Below, one piece after another: positions 6,049 to 9,450 of a DNA stretch of 9,450 nucleotides (within the stretch, counting starts at the first letter, position 1; each line of letters opens with the position of its first letter). Position numbers and translations under genes: made by a program. The notes below the pieces were generated by a model, which was not told the origin of the DNA, did no database searches, and saw only the letters and a program-made list of their open reading frames with translations. The stretch comes from an uncultured Treponema sp. (lineage in GTDB: Bacteria > Spirochaetota > Spirochaetia > Treponematales > Treponemataceae): assembly GCA_937885475.1 (NCBI GenBank), contig CAKZZR010000135.1, positions 1 to 9,450 of the forward strand, written 5' to 3'.

Positions 6049-7380
6049 ATGTCGATAGAACAGAATCAGTCAGTTTTAAAGCTCGCGTGGCCTATTTTTT
6101 TGCAGATGCTGCTTACCATGGCGCTTGGCTACGCGGACACCATAATGATGAGCCATTATTCCGACGTGGCGGTTGGCGCGCTTGGAAACGCAAATCAGGT
6201 GATGGGCTTTTTGGCGCTGGCGTTTACCATTATTTCCAGCGCAACCGGCGTTGTGGTGGCGCAATACCTGGGCGCGCAAAAATACGATGCGATGGACACC
6301 ATCTACACCGTCTCAATCGGCTTTAACCTTGTGCTGAGCCTTGTGGTCTGTTCCGTGGTAACGGTGTTCAGCGGGGCGCTGCTTGGCGCAATGCACATTC
6401 CGCAGATTATGTTCAATGACGCAAACCGCTACATGAAAATCGTCGGTCTGTTTCTTTTTTCGGACGCAGTGGTGAACACGTTCTCGCGCATTTTTAACTG
6501 CCACGGAAACACGCTCATAGGGCTGGTCATCATTTTTAGCATGAACATTTTTAACATCGCCGGAAACTACCTGTTCTTGTACGGCCCGCTTGCCTACCTT
6601 GATTTGGGCGTAACCGGCGTTGCAATAAGCACAAGCACCAGCAAGGTTCTGGGAATGCTGGTCTCGTTCATTCTGTTTAAGGTCTGCATAAAAGGCCGCA
6701 TCTCGCCAAGGCTTCTGCGTCCGTTCCCTGCAGACATTCTTACAAAGCTCATAAAGCTCGGCATTCCGTCTGCAGGAGAAAACATCTCGTACAACATAGC
6801 GCAAATTATCATCACGATTTTTGTGAACACGCTTGGCGCGGTTGCCATCACAACCAAAATCTACTGCAACATTCTGGGCGGCTTTTCAATGGTATTTTCT
6901 ATTGCAATGGCGGGCGCAACGTCAATTATCGTGGGACACAATGTGGGAGCCGGGCAATACGACCGCGCATACCGTCGCGTTCTTACGTCGCTTGCAGTGG
7001 CAATAAGCGTTTCTGCCGTAATATCGGGTGCAAACTGGCTGCTTTCGCCGTTCACGCTGCGCTTTTTTACGCAGGACAAAAACATCGTCGCGCTTGGCAC
7101 GTCCATTCTGTTCATCGCCTTTCTTTTGGAATTCGGGCGCTGCGTAAATCTTGTTGTCATCCAGAGCATGAGGGCGGCGGGAGACATTGTATTTCCAACG
7201 CTGCTTGGCATCTGCTCCATGTGGGGAATTTCCGTTGGCGTGGCGTGGATTCTGGGAATCGCGCTGCACCTTGGGCTTCGAGGCATTTGGATTGCAATGG
7301 CGGCAGACGAAATTTTCCGCGCCGTTGTCGTCCTTATCCGCTGGAAAAAAGGCACCTGGCGTAACCGCGCCGTTGTATAA
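6049..7380 (+). CDS. MATE family multidrug/organic cation efflux transporter
   Basis: A 443-aa, full-length MATE transporter with about 12 membrane segments in two related halves (about 10-215 and 235-432). The start of each half and the internal symmetry are visible: WPIFLQMLLTMALGYADTI (14-32) is the typical first helix with D30, and AQYLGAQKYDAM (71-82) in the first half corresponds to GHNVGAGQYDRA (296-307) in the second. EFGRCVNLVVIQSMRAAGD (361-379) is the conserved helix 10 region. Such proteins in the inner membrane exchange drugs or metabolites for Na+ or H+; the substrate cannot be read from the sequence. The start at 6049 is the first ATG after an in-frame stop at 6028-6030, so it is secure despite no recognisable ribosome binding site. 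It is divergent from the operon and precedes the RNA methyltransferase gene by 56 bases, so the two may be co-transcribed. Confidence 0.92.
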   Translation: MSIEQNQSVLKLAWPIFLQMLLTMALGYADTIMMSHYSDVAVGALGNANQVMGFLALAFTIISSATGVVVAQYLGAQKYDAMDTIYTVSIGFNLVLSLVVCSVVTVFSGALLGAMHIPQIMFNDANRYMKIVGLFLFSDAVVNTFSRIFNCHGNTLIGLVIIFSMNIFNIAGNYLFLYGPLAYLDLGVTGVAISTSTSKVLGMLVSFILFKVCIKGRISPRLLRPFPADILTKLIKLGIPSAGENISYNIAQIIITIFVNTLGAVAITTKIYCNILGGFSMVFSIAMAGATSIIVGHNVGAGQYDRAYRRVLTSLAVAISVSAVISGANWLLSPFTLRFFTQDKNIVALGTSILFIAFLLEFGRCVNLVVIQSMRAAGDIVFPTLLGICSMWGISVGVAWILGIALHLGLRGIWIAMAADEIFRAVVVLIRWKKGTWRNRAVV

Positions 7381-7386
7381 TGCGCG

Positions 7387-7392
7387 TATAAT
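7387..7392 (+). promoter_or_regulatory. Possible -10 element before the RNA methyltransferase gene
   Basis: TATAAT occurs here and again at 7376-7381, where it overlaps the MATE stop codon. Neither has a recognisable -35 hexamer at 16-18 bases. If either is used, the methyltransferase would have its own short leader; otherwise it depends on read-through from the MATE gene. Confidence 0.25.
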
Positions 7393-7436
7393 TCACCACT
7401 CTTGGAATCCTTTGCCAAAACGTGATACAGTGTCTC

Positions 7437-8216
7437 ATGCGAAACAAACTGAACAACGAGCTTGCCGTCTGCGGATTGGCGGCGGTAAAAAAGCTAGAAA
7501 AGAATAACAGCGACCGAATCCGCCGTCTTTATTTTACGGAAGAGCTTGCGCCCCTTTTTGGCGGACTGTGCAAAAAACTGGCAGCCCGCAAGGGCATTTA
7601 TAATAAGGTGAACGACCCAAAGGAGCTGGAAAAGCTCAGCGGCACCGTGCATCACCAGGGCGTTGTTGCCATGATTTACATGCCACAAATCATTCCGCTT
7701 GACTCCGACATAACCGACGAATGGTGCGAAAACGGCGAGGACGCGCTGCTGCTTGACCACATCGGAAACGCAAACAACTTTGGCGCAATCGTGCGCAGCG
7801 CGGCATTCTTTGGCATTCACAACATCGTCATTCCAGAGGACGAGATGGAAAGCGCCATAACCACAAGCTCCTACCGCATTGCCGAAGGCGGCATGGAATA
7901 CGTAAACATTTATTCCGCGCGGTCACTTACACGCCTGCTTGAAGCTTTGGACGGCAAAATGGTGCGGATTGGAACCGACCTTAGCGCCACAAAAAAAGCA
8001 GAACAAATAAAGGAGCTTTGCGCCAAAAAGCCGGCAATCGTCATTCTTGGAAATGAGGAGCATGGGATTTCAGAGGAAGTGCGCAAAAACTGCGATGAAC
8101 TGGTAATCATTCCGTTTGCAGGAATGTCAGCGGGCAAAACGGAATCTGCAGTTGACAGCCTGAACGTGGCTCAGGCATCATCAATCATTCTGTATGAACT
8201 GAGCAAGGCTAGATAA
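7437..8216 (+). CDS. TrmH/RlmB-type SPOUT RNA 2'-O-ribose methyltransferase
   Basis: A 259-aa enzyme that transfers a methyl group from S-adenosylmethionine to a ribose 2'-hydroxyl of rRNA or tRNA. The N-terminal part (about 8-83) is the SpoU substrate-binding domain, ending in HHQGVVA (72-78). The catalytic knot domain follows with all three SPOUT motifs: NANNFGAIVRSA (111-122, with the catalytic Arg at 120), IVILGNEEHGIS (201-212) and IPFAG...SLNVAQASSIILYE (225-254). Motif 3 carries extra residues (AGKTESAVD) between the loop Gly and SLNV. I take the ATG at 7437 rather than GTG at 7422, as it starts right before the domain; neither has a Shine-Dalgarno sequence. It could be RlmB (23S G2251) or another TrmH-family member; the exact target is not determined. 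Its 3' end overlaps the convergent Rrf2 gene by 8 bases. Confidence 0.88.
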   Translation: MRNKLNNELAVCGLAAVKKLEKNNSDRIRRLYFTEELAPLFGGLCKKLAARKGIYNKVNDPKELEKLSGTVHHQGVVAMIYMPQIIPLDSDITDEWCENGEDALLLDHIGNANNFGAIVRSAAFFGIHNIVIPEDEMESAITTSSYRIAEGGMEYVNIYSARSLTRLLEALDGKMVRIGTDLSATKKAEQIKELCAKKPAIVILGNEEHGISEEVRKNCDELVIIPFAGMSAGKTESAVDSLNVAQASSIILYELSKAR

Positions 8217-8637
8217 CGTAATTATTCGTGCCGCAGTCAAAGGTAAGCTGCTCAAGCGAGATTGAATCAAGATAGTCGTTCACTACCTTTTCAAGCCCGC
8301 GCCACACTTTTAGGGTTGCGCACATATTCTGGCGCTCGCAGGTGTTCACCGGCGTTTCAAGGCAAGCGACCGGCGCAAGATTACCCTCCGTGGTGCGCAG
8401 AATCTCGCCCACCGTATATGAGCTTGCCGGGCGCGCCAAGCGGTAGCCACCCTGCGGTCCGCGGACACTCTGCAAAAGACCGTATTTGCTCAAAAGAGCG
8501 GTAATCTGCTCAAGATATTTGATGGAAATTTCCTGCCGCTCAGAAATGTCCTTAAGCGGAACAAAGTTTTCCGTACCATTCTGAGCCAAATCAATCATAA
8601 ACCGTAAAGCGTATCTTCCGCGCGTCGATATTTTCAT
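8209..8637 (-). CDS. Rrf2 family transcriptional regulator with IscR-like cysteines
   Basis: A 142-aa winged-helix DNA-binding protein of the Rrf2 family. It opens with the family's MKISTRGRYALR start, has the helix-turn-helix at about 26-52 (SIKYLEQITALLSKYGLL, 38-55) and the wing RGPQGGYRLARP (59-70). Three cysteines, C92, C100 and C106 (C-x7-C-x5-C), occupy the place of the Fe-S cluster ligands in IscR, so it probably senses iron-sulphur status, oxygen or nitric oxide. The regulator should act as a dimer. No isc or suf genes are next to it, so its targets lie elsewhere or include itself. A good promoter is present just upstream; a GGGA close to the ATG is a short-spaced ribosome binding site. 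The tail has a further cysteine (C135). It could also be a NsrR- or RsrR-like sensor; the cysteine spacing alone cannot tell. Confidence 0.9.
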   Translation of the reverse strand: MKISTRGRYALRFMIDLAQNGTENFVPLKDISERQEISIKYLEQITALLSKYGLLQSVRGPQGGYRLARPASSYTVGEILRTTEGNLAPVACLETPVNTCERQNMCATLKVWRGLEKVVNDYLDSISLEQLTFDCGTNNYVI

Positions 8638-8661
8638 AGTTCCCTACTAGCCTGCTTATAT

Positions 8662-8690
8662 ATTGTATTCCTTTTCCGCCGTTCTGTAAA
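8662..8690 (-). promoter_or_regulatory. Promoter of the Rrf2 regulator gene
   Basis: On the minus strand, TTTACA (8685-8690, 5 of 6 to the -35), a 17-base spacer and TACAAT (8662-8667, 5 of 6 to the -10). Transcription would start near 8655, leaving about 18 bases before the ATG at 8637. This is the best sigma-70-like promoter in the window. An Rrf2 operator overlapping it is plausible but I cannot point to one. Confidence 0.6.
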
Positions 8691-8765
8691 TTGGAGAATG
8701 AAGCAGAAAAATCTCACAAAAATTTGTATTGCCAGGCGGAAACAAAATTCATTTGCCCCTGCTCA

Positions 8766-9450
8766 TTATTCCCCGCAGACCGTCCGGCCGCCCCATTCCT
8801 TGGAATGGGCATGCTCGCGGGCAAGGACGGCGTCAAAGTCGGCTTCGGGCTGGCAATGGCGCTCAATGTGAAGCGCGGTTTTGTGCAGGCGCGCAAGACA
8901 TTCAGACTTGTCGTTGTATCCCAGCTTGGATTTTTCTATGCTTTGATGAAGCACACAGATTGACTCATCATAAATTCTAAGAGGAACCGGGAACGGGTGT
9001 CCGTCCTTTCCGCCGTGGGCAAAACTGAACCTGGCAGGATCGCTAAAGCGCGACGGCGTGCCGTGAATGACCTCGCTTACGAGCGTAAGAGACTGGAGCG
9101 TGCGCGGTCCCAGCCCCGGCGTAAGCAGCAGCGACTCAAAATCCTGCGGCTGGTTTTCATATGCCGTGGCAAGCACCGCGCCAAGGCGCTTAAGGTCAAC
9201 GTCCTCCTTTTTTACCTCATGATGAGCGGGAAGCGTTATGTTCCGCCCCGCGTAAATAATTTCTGCAGAATCCGAATACTCCGGAAAAAGCAGCTCTTGC
9301 GCAGGTTTTGCAACCGTCTTTGAGGAGCCGCCGTACCCAATGGAAAAGCCCGCGTCCGGGTCGGCAATCCTTTGGATTTCATTTATAAGCGTGTCGGGGC
9401 GTTCCCGCGTAAGCTCCTGAATGCCGTTCCGCGTACTCTGCGCTTCGCCC
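8766..9450 (-). CDS. DUF763 family protein, C-terminal part (start beyond window)
   Basis: The reading frame is open from the window edge (first full codon at 9449) to a TAA at 8766-8768, giving 227 visible residues. They match the C-terminal part of DUF763 proteins, which are usually about 370-420 aa. The clearest stretch is a helix-hairpin-helix-like LLLTPGLGPRTLQSLTLVSE followed by PARFSFAHGGKDGHPFPV, the family hallmark. Upstream, IGYGGSSKTVAKPA and ITLPAHHEV also fit the family. No function is known; the hairpin helix suggests nucleic acid contact. The frame continues upstream of the GTG at 9176, so that codon is an internal Val, not a start. The gene lies 128 bases upstream of the Rrf2 gene on the same strand, but the Rrf2 gene has its own promoter. 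Confidence 0.85.
   Translation of the reverse strand, partial: GEAQSTRNGIQELTRERPDTLINEIQRIADPDAGFSIGYGGSSKTVAKPAQELLFPEYSDSAEIIYAGRNITLPAHHEVKKEDVDLKRLGAVLATAYENQPQDFESLLLTPGLGPRTLQSLTLVSEVIHGTPSRFSDPARFSFAHGGKDGHPFPVPLRIYDESICVLHQSIEKSKLGYNDKSECLARLHKTALHIERHCQPEADFDAVLAREHAHSKEWGGRTVCGE

Noticed and set aside
6861..7418. Minus-strand open frame of 185 codons opposite the MATE gene
   Set aside because: The plus strand carries an unmistakable MATE protein; the antisense product shows no family pattern and no ribosome binding site.
7422..7436. GTG start adding five residues to the RNA methyltransferase
   Set aside because: No ribosome binding site supports it and the ATG at 7437 suits the family; it cannot be fully excluded.
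8766..9176. A short 136-aa gene starting at the GTG at 9176
   Set aside because: The frame stays open to the window edge and the upstream residues also match DUF763, so this is only the end of a longer gene.

Overview
The window looks like an ordinary chromosomal stretch of a host-associated diderm bacterium, most likely a gut or rumen spirochaete of the Treponema type. The clues are lipoproteins with relaxed lipoboxes, surface beta-helix proteins of the Cthe_2159 kind, and the general style of the proteins. This placement is inference; no rRNA or other marker gene is present. I see no tRNA, rRNA, CRISPR array, insertion sequence or phage gene.

Left part (1-5718, minus strand): a tight five-gene operon read from right to left. 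Its first gene encodes a large lipoprotein (812 aa) with two Ig-like repeats followed by a Cthe_2159-type beta-helix. Two smaller, tandemly duplicated beta-helix proteins follow: a 280-aa lipoprotein and a 282-aa exported protein. The last two genes encode a VTC-domain (polyphosphate-polymerase-like) enzyme and a DUF4956 membrane protein, which overlap by four bases. Intergenic gaps are 8 to 24 bases, and each gene has a recognisable ribosome binding site. The set suggests a cytoplasmic or inner-membrane VTC/DUF4956 module that works with three exported, probably polysaccharide-binding proteins. This is the best candidate in the window for a poorly described system.

Middle (5719-6048): a 330-base divergent control region. 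It has a consensus-like promoter for the operon (TTGACA, 16-base spacer, TAACAT), a leader of about 117 bases, and a strong 12-bp-arm palindrome flanked by 13-base near-identical direct repeats. A second hairpin lies beside the palindrome. To the right, on the plus strand, are a MATE-family efflux transporter and a SPOUT-class RNA 2'-O-ribose methyltransferase (TrmH/RlmB type). Neither has an obvious Shine-Dalgarno sequence.

Right part (8209-9450, minus strand): an Rrf2-family regulator with three cysteines placed as in Fe-S-binding IscR-type proteins. It is convergent with the methyltransferase and overlaps it by 8 bases, and it has its own good promoter. Upstream of it is the C-terminal part of a DUF763 protein whose start lies beyond the window.
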